This document shows positions 1 to 8,494 of a stretch of 10,482 nucleotides of DNA, in pieces. Origin of the DNA: Auxenochlorella pyrenoidosa. Taxonomy: Eukaryota; Chlorophyta; Trebouxiophyceae; Chlorellales; Chlorellaceae. The stretch spans positions 320,141-330,622 of the forward strand of contig KQ482018.1 in the NCBI GenBank assembly GCA_001430745.1, in the 5' to 3' direction. How positions within the stretch are numbered: position 1 is the first letter of the stretch; the number at the start of each line of letters is the position of its first letter. The notes under the pieces were generated by a model. The model had not been told where the DNA came from. It did no database searches and worked only from the letters and a program-made list of their open reading frames with translations. The translations under genes and the position numbers were made by a program.

Positions 1-394
1 TTTGGGGGGAGGCCTGGGCGGACGCGGCGGGGGGCTGGGCCGCGGCGGCGGCGATTTACGGGGAGGCTTTGGCGAGGGAGGAGGAGGGGGGGACGGACGT
101 GGGGGAGATGGCGAGGGAGGGTTGGGAGGCGGTGGTTGTGGGGAGGGGCTGGGTGGTGGCGGCGCAGGGCTGGGCGATGGTGGGGAGGGGCTGGGTGGTG
201 GGGGCCGGGGGCTAGGAGCTGGCGCAGAAGGGGTGCTGGGAGGGGGCCGGATGCTGACTGGGGGCGGGGGCGATGAGGCTGCCTTTGGAGGGGGGGAACG
301 CGCAAGTGGCGGGGGAGACAGCTTGACAGGCGGCGGCAGCCTCGGAGGCGGGCGTGTCGGCGGCGGCTTTGCCGACGGCGGCAGCTTGCTCATC
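1..394 (-). other. Exon encoding the Ser/Pro-rich stalk of the NHL protein
   Basis: The exon opens at 394 after a TGCAG acceptor. Its one open frame, in phase with the preceding exon, reads MSKLPPSAKPPPTRPPP, then many SPPP, RPPPPSPSP and SPPPPPSPKPP units down to base 1. This is the Ser-Pro plus poly-Pro composition of hydroxyproline-rich glycoproteins and pherophorin-type rods, which are usually hydroxylated and O-glycosylated. The plus strand is correspondingly a nearly continuous run of G clusters, so its glycine-rich open frame is a shadow. The stop codon lies outside the window. Confidence 0.8.
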
Positions 395-3328
395 CTGCAG
401 GGGACAAGGGGGCGCATAAGGAGGCCGCTTGTTACAGCAGCATGGGGGCCGGCTCTGTGTGTTGGCCAACAGTAGGGCATCGGAAGATTATGGCACAGGA
501 GCAGGGGAAGGGCCCCCTGCAGAGCGGCTTGCTGCTGCTGCCCAGCAGCAGCAACTTACGGCGGCGAGGGGCCGACAAACTTGCTGATGACGCAGGAATT
601 CGCGTCGCTGACGTAGAGGGTGTTGCCGTCGCTGCTGACGGCGATTCCGTAGGGCCACGTGAACTGCAGGCCCGGGCGCAGGGACAGGGGCTGAGGGCAC
701 GACCTGTCTCTACTGCGCCGCCGGCATGGCTCGCTAGGGCAGGGGCAGGCTGCATCCGGGAGGGCAGACGCTACCCTGCCGCCCTGCCGCCCTTCACTAT
801 CGCCTGCTGGCCGGACGAACCGGGCAGCCAGCAGTCTTTGGTGCTCAGCCCTCACTGCCCAGCCCAGGCGCCGCCTCCGAGCCCACAGCCCACCCCTGCT
901 GGCTGGTGTGCCCCTCGCACCTGGCCATCCTGGTCCCCTTGCTCTCCAATTTTCATCTTGTAGGAGCCATCCTTTGCCGCGAGCACCTGCAGGAAAGGAG
1001 GGAGGCAGGGCACTGTTGGGCGGGCGATAGGAGGGCGGCTGGGTGCTGGGCAGCGTGCACGCCGCGGAGAGCGGGCAGCACAGCGGGCAGCCCGGCAGCG
1101 AGCTGTGCTGGCTGCCGGCTGCCGCTGCCTGTTGTCGTGCCTCACCTCCACCCGCTGGTTTTCGCTGTTTGCCACAAACAGGGCGCCAGAGGCGTCGACT
1201 GCCATGCTGTTAGGGTAGTTGAGCGTGCCGTCTGCCCCGCTGAAGTAGATGTCAGAGCCTGCCAGCGTGCCCAGCCACTTGCCAGTGGACGGGTCGTACC
1301 TGGACAGGGGAGGAGGGAGGGGGCAGCATTGTGATGCTGCTACAGCAGTTGGACGGCACGCCGACGACACAGCCGCCAGCGCTCTCGCCGGTGCGTACCC
1401 GCCCGCAGCTTGCTCGGCCCAGCGCAAGTGTGGAGGCTCACTTTTGTATGCTCGAGTCTTCCCAGTCAGACACATACACTGCCCCATTGTAGAAGAGCAC
1501 GTCGATGGGCTGCACCAGCGGGTGGGCTGCCGCGGTGCCGAGGGTCGACTGCCAGACCCCTGCCAGGTTGTACACCTGTGTAGCACAGCACAGGGGCCGC
1601 TTTTTAGATTGTTCGAGCGCTTGCCAGCAGGGAGGCGGGGCCATGCAGCACACTCTAAAACCTGCAGCACTTGCCGGCAGCACCACTGTAACATGTGTGC
1701 TGTAGGAGGTCGAGACGACGGAATGCCGCTCAATCCATGCTGCAGCGGCTCTGTTGTTGAGCGACGTATCACCAGCCGCCGCGTGCTGGCTGTGTGCAGC
1801 CGGCCGAGCCTGCCTGCCTGCCCATGGGCCAGCCTGCCTGCCTGCCCAGCATGCCCACTGCTTCGCCACCCCCCCAGTCGGTGTTATTCAACACCACCCC
1901 ACTTTGAGGTGTCCTCGGCGCAGGCTTTGGCCCCCGGCTCAGCACGCCTGCTATGCCCACAGCTTGCCTGCACTCTCGAGTTGGAGTAGTCGGTGACAAA
2001 CACTTGGGTGGCAGTGACGTCGATTCTGGAGGCACGGGGACGGAGAGCAAGAGCTGCGCTTGGCACCGGCAGGGCGGGGCAGCTGTGCTGTGCAGCTCTG
2101 CTCGGCAGCAGGCGGGCAGGGCTGGGCACGGGCGGCAGCCTGGGCATGAGTGCAGCACGCAATAGGCCGGGCAGGGCAAAGGGCTCAAACTATGCACACA
2201 GAGAACTTGATCACAGAGCGCATGCCCGGGCCTGTGTCTGCTGAGTCACTGAGGGCAGGTCACCGGGGGCGCGCCACAGCAGGCGCAGCGGCGCCCGGAG
2301 AGGAAATGCTGGCGCTGCCCCCCGGCTCACCCCAGCGGGTTGTTGAGCTTCCCGTCGCCAGCCGTTCCAAACACCTTCAAAAAGGTCCCGCCTGCGTCCA
2401 GCTTCTGGACGCGGCTGTTGCCAGAGTCCACCACAAACAGGGAGCCATCGTTTGCAATGGCCACGTCTGATGGGCTGTAGAACTCGCCTGCGGCAGGAGG
2501 GTTGGGCGGCTCCGGTGTGAGTGGCGTTGCAGGGCACAGAGTCATGTCAGCATGCACCCAGAGCAGGCGCAGGCACGCTGGGGCAGGCCGCACCAGGCCG
2601 CTGCGCTGGCAGCGGTGGCATGCGGGCATGCGCTCGCGGGCGGCGCCTGGCAAGCTCCCGCGGGGGCAGCTGCCTCACCGTTGCCTTCGCCGGGGCCGCC
2701 TATCACGCTCAGCAGCGTGCCATTGGAGCTCCACTTGACGATGCGGTGGTTCCCCGAGTCTGCCACGAGCAGGTTGCCCTGTGCATCTATGGCAATGCCC
2801 TGCGGCGTCAGCATCTGCTGGGGGGTGTCCACGCCACACTCGCCCCACTTGGCCGCAAACTGTGGAGCAAGGGGGGGCGGGGGGTGGCACGTAAGGTTGC
2901 AGCATGGTGTGGGGGGTAGGCAGCAAGGCGCAGAGCATGGGTGCGGCACGGCTGGGGCATGCGTCAGCCGACAGCGTGTGTGCAAGCAGGGCAGCAGCAG
3001 TCTTGCTGGCACCTTGTAGTTTGGCGCCGCGAGCAGGGAGCGCGAGGTGCGCTGCAGAGAGGCCGTGTGTGCTGCTCCTGCATGGCGCGTGGGGCTTGCA
3101 TGTCAGCACCCAGCATGGACCAACTTATGTAGCGCCAAGAAACTGGGCAGCTCATTCGACAGGTGCCGCCAGGTGTTGACAGGCCGGTACGCCGCACCTC
3201 TCCCCCCACGGCTTGCCTGGACCGGGGCTTCTTGGCGCCAGTTCATCTGCTCCGGAAACTTGCAGAGCTCGTCCGGTCGCGCAACTGAGCAGGAGCAGGC
3301 CGCACGCCAGCCAGACCGCGCTTTGCAT
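1..3328 (-). CDS. Secreted six-bladed NHL-repeat propeller protein with proline-rich (HRGP-like) tail, 3' partial
   Basis: Exons, 5' to 3': 3328-3217, 3077-3013, 2859-2679, 2487-2331, 2025-1968, 1575-1442, 1299-1146, 986-921, 663-560, 394-1. All junction phases agree and give 475 residues up to the window edge. The first ATG follows an in-frame TAA (3376-3374). Residues 1-21 form a signal peptide (VWLACGLLLLSCATGRA). Six NHL repeats end in LLVADSGNHRIVKW (~102), LFVVDSGNSRVQKL (~149), VFVTDYSNSRVQVY (~193), VYVSDWEDSSIQKY (~237), LFVANSENQRVEVL (~289) and LYVSDANSCVISKF (~338). Residues 341-475 are Ser/Pro-rich. NHL repeats form beta-propellers that bind other molecules, and Ser-Pro tails are typical of algal wall glycoproteins. 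I infer a secreted wall or matrix protein with a binding head on a rigid stalk; its ligand is unknown. The weakest point is the exon 1/2 junction. Confidence 0.82.
1576..1967 (-). other. GC-AG intron 5 of the NHL gene
   Basis: Exon 5 ends GTGCAG at 1968 and is followed by GCAAGC. Exon 6 starts with GTG at 1575 after ACACAG. Splicing at the GC donor gives NSRVQVYNLAG, an exact NHL blade end. The alternative GT donor six bases upstream (AGA|GTGCAG) is also in frame but deletes the V-Q pair that most other blades keep in some form. At 392 bases it is the longest intron in the gene. Confidence 0.6.
1806..1848. repeat. Short direct repeat of CCTG units within an intron
   Basis: Two copies of an 18-base unit, AGCCTGCCTGCCTGCCCA, lie at 1807-1824 and 1831-1848, separated by TGGGCC. 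Each copy is itself three CCTG steps. The pair sits inside the 392-base intron of the NHL gene and looks like a simple-sequence duplication. Confidence 0.8.
3078..3216 (-). other. Probable GC-AG intron 1 of the NHL gene
   Basis: The exon 1 model ends CCAG at 3217 followed by GCAAGC, the same six bases as the donor of intron 5. Exon 2 begins at 3077 after CATGCAG and keeps frame into AAHTASLQRTSRSLLA. A competing GT-AG reading also keeps frame: donor GAGAG|GTGCGG near 3203, acceptor ATGCAAG near 3095. It adds about a dozen residues, so this intron's type is less certain than its existence. Confidence 0.45.
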
Positions 3329-4144
3329 TGCGAACTTTGCCAACGGCCGGCCCCGGACCTTGTCCACAATGTGTTAAATGTACTCAGTATATCTTAGAAG
3401 GCTGTAGCAACGAGGAGAAGGCTTCCGGCGGCCGGACTTTAACGACCGCTGCTTCACACGCCGTCGGAGAGGGCCATGCTTGAGGCAAAGCCGTTTTCAG
3501 ACCGTTCTATGGATGATGGAGTGTGCTAAAACCGCCTAAGCTTTCCATCATGATGCCGAGAGACTGCAACCACCGCGCTGATCTGTCGCAGGAGAACTGC
3601 CTTTTGATTTCAACGATTCCTGCCGATATTCAAATGAAAGTGCATGGAAGACACCTGCGGAATCGACCATCAGAGTCCATGAGCACTGCAAGATACCTCA
3701 GGGGCGCCAGCTGGTGCTTGCCCCGGCTCACTGCCCTGTTGACGTCACCGCTGTCATGCAATTAATAGGCTACTGACAACATCTCTTCCCAGGGAATGCC
3801 GCTGTGTTGAGCAAGTCAGGAAGTGCTGTGCCATCTCACTTTTGACATGCCGACCCCAGAGGGCACCAGCTAGCTAGCCCACGGGTCTCGTCAAGCTGCG
3901 TCAACCGAGGTCTCTTCGTTCGAGCATCGTATACACAACCTTTTGAATTTATACTTTTCCAGTATGACATCATGTATATGATGAACACGTCTCCTAAGTT
4001 GCACTGGTCATCCTCGCTCGGGCAGACCAGGTGCACATGCGGGCCGCCCCAGCATGCATGCCAGGCGACTGAAGATGTCACGGCGGTGAGCGCCGTGGAC
4101 GACCCGAGTTCCCATACATCCGCTTGGTCTTTCTAAAGCAAAGC
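3329..4144. promoter_or_regulatory. Divergent intergenic region between the NHL gene and the small membrane-protein gene
   Basis: These 816 bases separate two genes that point away from each other, so both promoters should lie here. The stretch is visibly poorer in G and C than the flanking genes, with AT-rich patches around 3375-3395 and 3940-3985. A TATA-like GATATACT on the minus strand at 3394-3387 lies about 60 bases upstream of the NHL ATG. Open frames here (for example 3523-3765 on plus) are short, lack splice support and resemble no family I know. I see no RNA gene or mobile element. Confidence 0.5.
3740..3747. promoter_or_regulatory. TGACGTCA palindrome (CRE/bZIP-type site)
   Basis: A perfect eight-base TGACGTCA palindrome sits near the middle of the divergent intergenic region. 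This is the consensus for CREB/ATF and plant TGA-type bZIP factors. Location and sequence fit a regulatory site serving one or both genes; binding is inferred. Confidence 0.35.
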
Positions 4145-4819
4145 ATGCCTGGCTCCGATGCCGTGCAGCAGGGCGTGGTGGCCTTCGCCACAATACTTGG
4201 CTCGATAGCCCTGCTAGCCGGAGCGGCGACATTATGTGAGGCACCGCTCGCGATCGGCTGCAGCGAAGAAGCTTCCGACAGCTCTGGGCTGCCTGTGCCC
4301 GACACCACGGCGGCTCGACACCACGCCCAACCCCACTGGCCGCCGCCACTCCCCCTGTGCAGGCTGGCTGCTGCTGTTCCACCTTGCGCTCAAGAAGCTA
4401 CCGCCAGTTCAAGAGGCATTGGGGCTGAGGCAAGGCTGTTGCAGCGAGGCCAGGGCGCGCCCACCGCCGCTGCGCGGAAACGTCCATGCCCCCTCGTCCC
4501 CTACACCGCGCCTGCTGCACCCTTTTCGAACCTGCTTCAGAAAGCGGGAGAAGCCTACGCTGGCGGAGAAGCGGCAGGAGATAGAGGCTCTCAAGGTAGC
4601 AGCCAAGAGTGCACAACCTGGGAGGTATTGCCTGCCCTGTCGCCTCGCGGCAGAGCAAACTGCTGCCCGGAAACAAGCAGACCTACTGCCTGCGCGCTGT
4701 CTGCCTGCCCGCACCGGCTGCAGGCTCACCACCGCATGGGGCACCCGCTAGGCGGCAGCGGCGGCGGCAGCCAGCCGGCGCTGTCGCCGGGCGACCGAGG
4801 GCTGCGGTGGCGAAGGTGA
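4145..4819 (+). CDS. Small single-pass membrane protein, about 102 residues, unrecognised
   Basis: Exons 4145-4235, 4363-4429, 4541-4595 and 4724-4819 join in frame. The ATG has A at -3 and is the first in its frame. Residues ~10-38 are strongly hydrophobic (QGVVAFATILGSIALLAG, then WLLLFHLAL across the first junction) and form one membrane helix or a tight hairpin. A charged, probably helical stretch follows (LRKREKPTLAEKRQEIEALK), then a Gly/Ser-rich tail ending GLRWRR. I do not recognise the family; the shape suits a small subunit or anchor of an organelle or ER membrane. Intron 2 appears to use a GC donor. The last junction has an alternative: donor GGGAG|GTATTG near 4626, acceptor 4723, which ends LTTAWGTR with TAG at 4749-4751. 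The 3' end overlaps the convergent gene. Confidence 0.55.
   Translation: MPGSDAVQQGVVAFATILGSIALLAGAATLCEAPLAIGCSEEASDSSGLPVPDTTAARHHAQPHWPPPLPLCRLAAAVPPCAQEATASSRGIGAEARLLQRGQGAPTAAARKRPCPLVPYTAPAAPFSNLLQKAGEAYAGGEAAGDRGSQGSSQECTTWEVLPALSPRGRANCCPETSRPTACALSACPHRLQAHHRMGHPLGGSGGGSQPALSPGDRGLRWRR
4430..4540 (+). other. GC-AG intron 2 of the small membrane-protein gene
   Basis: Exon 2 ends CTGAG at 4429 followed by GCAAGG. Exon 3 starts at 4541 after a pyrimidine-rich run ending TTCAG. The phase 2 join gives EALGLRKREKPTLAEKRQ, a smooth charged helix. No GT donor nearby keeps this frame, and the other two frames of exon 3 either stop or give a low-complexity peptide. Confidence 0.6.
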
Positions 4820-7605
4820 CGGTGGCTGCCGTGTGGAAGGCTGGTGCCCTGGCCCCTGCGCTCTCTCCCACGCCCCATATCTTCTGATGCACTGCTCTTG
4901 CCTGGCTTCCATGCTGTCTTTAATCTGCTGCTCCTGACCTTCTGCTGCCTGTTTCTCCCGCTCCTTCTCTGCTTGTCTATTCCACGGCTGTGACCGCTCA
5001 ACCTGCACGCTGCGACATGGCCGCGCACACACACAAGTCGCGCATGCTGCGCATACCAAAAAGGCCACCCCGCTGCTGGTTACAAACATGGAAAAATCAT
5101 CAGGGTTCGGGGCCAGGCGCTGGGGAGGGGCTCGTGCCGCGGGCGGACCGCACAGAAGCAGCGATGCGCTGCAAAGCGGCACTGCCCTGCCGCCCTTGCT
5201 GCTGCTGCTGCCTGCGCTGTTGCTCATCCTGCTCGTTCGTCGTGCCCAGCGTGCCAGTCACCGCCCGCTGCCACCATCTGGTCCCGCCCTGCCCTTCCCC
5301 TTGTGACCAGCGGGGCATCGCTGCCTTGGGTACATCTGCCACAGCTGCCCCCTCCTGATCGTCTGCTGCTGCAGCAGCATCTGCTGTTGCGGCCGGCGGT
5401 GCCTGCGGTGCCCTCGCCCTTGCCGCGGCTGGCCCCTCCCTGTCACCATCTGCTGGGGCTGCCTCGCCACCTGCTGCAGCCTGCGGTGGCTGTGCCTCAA
5501 CAGCGGCGCCAGCGGGTGCGGGCACATTTGAGCGCGGCGCTCCCTCCTGAACTTGGATGTTCTGCTCGCCCAGGCGGCTTGCTGCTTCTGGCGCAGCCGC
5601 TGCCGCCGAGTGCGCTTCTGGTAAGGCGCCGCCCGCGGCTTTCTGCCCACGCCCTGCCGCCGCTGCTCGCACCAACCCCCCCAGTGCAGCCGCCACCGCT
5701 GCCACAGCTGCCTCTTGTTCTGCTGCAGAAGCCAGCACCGCCTGCGCCGCAGCCGCTGGCAGCGCCGGCTTGGCCGCTGCTGCAAGCTCCGCAGCAGGGC
5801 TGGCCTCCGGCGCTCCTTCTGCTGCAGGGGCAGCGGCTGCAGTGGCACTTGCTGGCGGCGCAGCAGGCGGTGGTTGTGGTGGGGTTGCAGCTGCAGCAGC
5901 AGCTGCTGCTGCCGGCGATGGGGCGCCTGGCAGGGTGATGAAAGCGGCCTCGTACTCCAGCACGAGCTCGGCGCTGCAGCTGTCAGGGAGGCTGTCCAGC
6001 AGGCACCTGCGCCGGCAAGGGTTTCACGGCGGCACACTTCTGTCACGTGGTGGCAAACCCATGCGTCTATGCTGCATTGACCTGCAGATGGGTCTGCAAC
6101 TCGTGTGACTGGATAGTGAGAGCCCTTCCTCTGTTCCTCCAGACCCAAGCTGTCCCTTGGGGGTCTGTGTCGCAAGTTATGTTGTGATTTATCACACTTG
6201 AAGCTCAACAGCAGGGCACCCTGGTGACGGTGGCAGGAGCTGCAGCAAACGCGGGCAAGCGACTATTGTCTGCCCTCACCACTCGCAACACCCACCTGAC
6301 TGTCTCCGGCCCAGCAAGCTCCCTGGCGCTTCCGCCCTTGCTGCAGGACAGCCCTGGGCTGCTGCCAGGTGGCGCCGCTGCCGCCGCGGGGCTGCTCAGC
6401 CACAGACGAACAGACACCCAGGCTGGGTGCCGCTGTGGGTGCTGCTGCGAAAGGCCTTCTGCCAGCGCCTGGGCAGCTTCTATGGCAGGTGTGTCTGGAG
6501 GGCAGGCCAGGTGGGTGAGTCACCAGATGAGGCTGCTGCTGGCGCGGGGGCGCAGGCGCACAAAGGCCGACGCCCCTGCCTGCAGCCCAGCCGCCAGGGG
6601 GCGGTCAGCTGCCAGCCTGTCTGCCTGCAGTGCCGCTGCTTTGTGCAGCTGCCCGAGGCGCAGGGGCAGCGGCACAGCAGCCGCGACACGGCGCGGGTGT
6701 GGTCGAGGAGAGGGTACGCCTGCTGAGCCTGCTGCGCTGCCAGACCTCGGCAGTCCGGGCAGGGCGGCAGCGACAGCTGGCGCAGCTGGCACTGCCGCAG
6801 AGGCGCTGCGCCGCAGCAGCGGCGAAGGGGCCTGCCCTGCCCTGCCCACTGGCAGGCTGCCCGCTCGCGGCAGGCCTGGCGAGAGCGGTGGGCGACGGGT
6901 GAGTGACCTCGCCGCTGCCTGCTGGGCCTGAGGGGAGGGGATGAGCTGCGGGGAGGGCGGCACCGCCGCCGCCGCTGCAACGGCAGCAGCATCGGCAGGC
7001 GAGGCCAGGAGCTCTTCAAACGAGCGCGTCTGCCCTGCGGGGGCTGCTGCATCAGGCCGCGTCCGCGGCGGCCACTGTGGGTGTGCCGGCAGCGTCCCTC
7101 CGGCCAAGCCTGACACCGGCCGGCTGCCAGCAGCCTCCCCTCCTGCCGGGCCTGCCAGCGCTGCCAGCGAGCCGGCTCGCAGCGCCAGGGGCCCCGAGAC
7201 GCTGTTGGCATTGTCCAGGAGGAGGTGCAGCGGTGGCAGCTCCTGCGGCGGCGGCTCAGGCAGCAGCTCTGGCAGCGGCTTGTATCCCAGAGCTGCGCCC
7301 ATCTCTGCCAGGAGCTCGCCCACTGGCAGCCCTCCGTCCAGGGCCACGCGGTAAAGGCCGGCAGGGCCGTGCTGCTCGAGCAGCTTGGCAAGCAGCGTCC
7401 TCTCCATCTTGTGGGCTGTCCAGGCAACAGCGAGGTTGGCTACCAGGCTGGAGAGGGACGAGAGGGGAGGGCAAAAGGGGGGCAGGGAGGGCAGCAGGCA
7501 CGGCACGCCGCCCGGCAAGCGTCGCGCCTCTGGCAGCAGGGAGGCCGGACAACCCAGGAGCGCTCCTAGAGCCGCCTGGCTGAGCAGTGCACGCGACGTT
7601 CTCAT
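4748..7605 (-). CDS. Unrecognised multi-exon protein with Ala/Pro-rich linkers and Q/E/K-rich coiled-coil C-terminus
   Basis: The ATG at 7605 follows an in-frame TGA (7611-7609). The N-terminus MRTSRALLSQAALGALLGCP resembles an organelle-targeting peptide. A pyrimidine-rich run ending CAG just before LVANLAVAWTAHKMERTLL suggests a short intron near 7450-7510. A compact part follows (LLEQHGPAGLYRVALDGGLP to LHLLLDNANSVSGPLALRAG), then Ala/Pro/Ser linkers to about 6523. Later exons are 6494-6296, 6006-5154 and 5002-4748. The 6296/6006 join gives ETVRCLLDSLPDSCSAEL, then LEYEAAFITLPG, an Ala-rich stretch and a poly-Gln run. The 5154/5002 join gives ALQRIAASVERSQPWNRQ, then a charged coiled coil. 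The junction upstream of 6494 is unresolved: a TGA at 6522-6520 must be removed, and candidate donors are weak. I cannot assign a family. Confidence 0.5.
5080..5084 (-). terminator. Possible TGTAA polyadenylation signal
   Basis: TGTAA is the usual green-algal poly(A) signal. Here it lies 15 bases beyond the TGA at 5102-5100, which closes the frame of the preceding exon if the 5153-5003 intron is not removed. It could therefore end a short form of the unrecognised gene. In the spliced model it is intronic and may be chance. Confidence 0.25.
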
Positions 7606-8131
7606 TAATCACAATGAAATGCTGGAAAGCATCCATGCAGGGATATGAGGCAGTTGAAAGGTGACGCTAGGCAAGCAGGCACAGTCCCGGATCCTCAAGC
7701 AGGGCCGCTTCAGCCCAGGCGATGAGGGCAGACCAACAGGCAGGACAGCAACATCAGCCCCCCACAACTTGCTGTATGTATGGAAGTATTTTAAAGGGAA
7801 AGTGCCTGAAAGTCGCTGGCAATGCCAAGTGTGCACATTTGTGGCTCCCATGGGAGCTGAGGCGGGAAAGCGGCAGCGGCGGCATTCTGTCCCCTGGGAT
7901 CGAAGCGCATCCCATCTTGCTAGCTCTCATGCTCGCGATCAAGCCTTGCTGGAGCTTGGCCGAACCGTCCAGCCTCCTGGACTCGCTGCCCGCAGCCCAG
8001 CCTGACCCGACCACCCTAGCTTGCTCCCTAGAGAGCCATCGGGCGAGCCGTGCACTCGGAGAGACCATCTGACGCGGCGAATTGCAGCACCCGCTAGGGT
8101 CGCTGTCTCACCCGATTGCCTGCCGGCGGCA
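7606..8131. promoter_or_regulatory. Divergent intergenic region between the unrecognised gene and the B3 gene
   Basis: These 526 bases lie between two divergent start codons and should hold both promoters and 5' leaders. The only core-promoter-like string I see is TATTTTAAA at 7787-7795, in a locally AT-rich patch, usable in either direction. A 14-base perfect palindrome at 7844-7857 is close to chance expectation. No convincing gene lies here: open frames at 7661-8072 have no ATG with useful context and no recognisable product. Confidence 0.45.
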
Positions 8132-8463
8132 ATGGCCGACGGCTCACGCCAGCCGCCACTGGAGCCCAGCCCCCCTCTGCTGGCAGGGGGAGACGCACAC
8201 CAGCCCACCATTGATGCCGAGACTGTAGCACGGGCACTGGCAGCGGCGGTAAAGGCTGTATGCGACTCTGCCGCCACCGAGGCGGCAGCGCCAGCGGCAG
8301 CAGAGGCAGCAGAAGGCGGCGAGACCTCTGCAGCGCCATTGGCAGCAGAAGGCGGTGAGTCGCTCCAGCAGCACACACCAGAGCCCCGGCAGCAGCTTGC
8401 TTCAGCTGTGGCTCAGCCCCGGTCGCCAGCAGCAGACCTGCAGCTGGCCGAGCCTCCAGCAGG

Positions 8464-8494
<31 letters not shown>

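Noticed and set aside
2..475. Glycine-rich open frame on the plus strand
   Set aside because: It is the exact complement of the Ser/Pro-coding exon of the NHL gene, lacks an ATG at its start and has no independent support.
1..3328. Peptidyl-alpha-hydroxyglycine amidating lyase, another NHL-type six-bladed propeller
   Set aside because: There is no attached monooxygenase domain, and I see no convincing set of metal-binding His residues in the blades; the Ser/Pro tail does not fit.
3152..3367. Longer NHL-protein start at 3367
   Set aside because: The codon there is GTG, not ATG; the first ATG in frame is at 3328 and begins directly with the signal peptide.
3846..3940. Possible tRNA, prompted by a GTTCGAG string near 3920
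   Set aside because: The flanking bases do not form an acceptor stem or anticodon arm by eye.
5303..6108. Plus-strand Ala/Leu/Pro-rich frames
   Set aside because: They mirror the Ala/Gln-rich exon on the minus strand, where splice junctions and charged segments support coding.
7844..7857. 14-base perfect palindrome GCTCCCATGGGAGC
   Set aside because: About one palindrome of this length is expected by chance in 10 kb, and nothing nearby gives it meaning.
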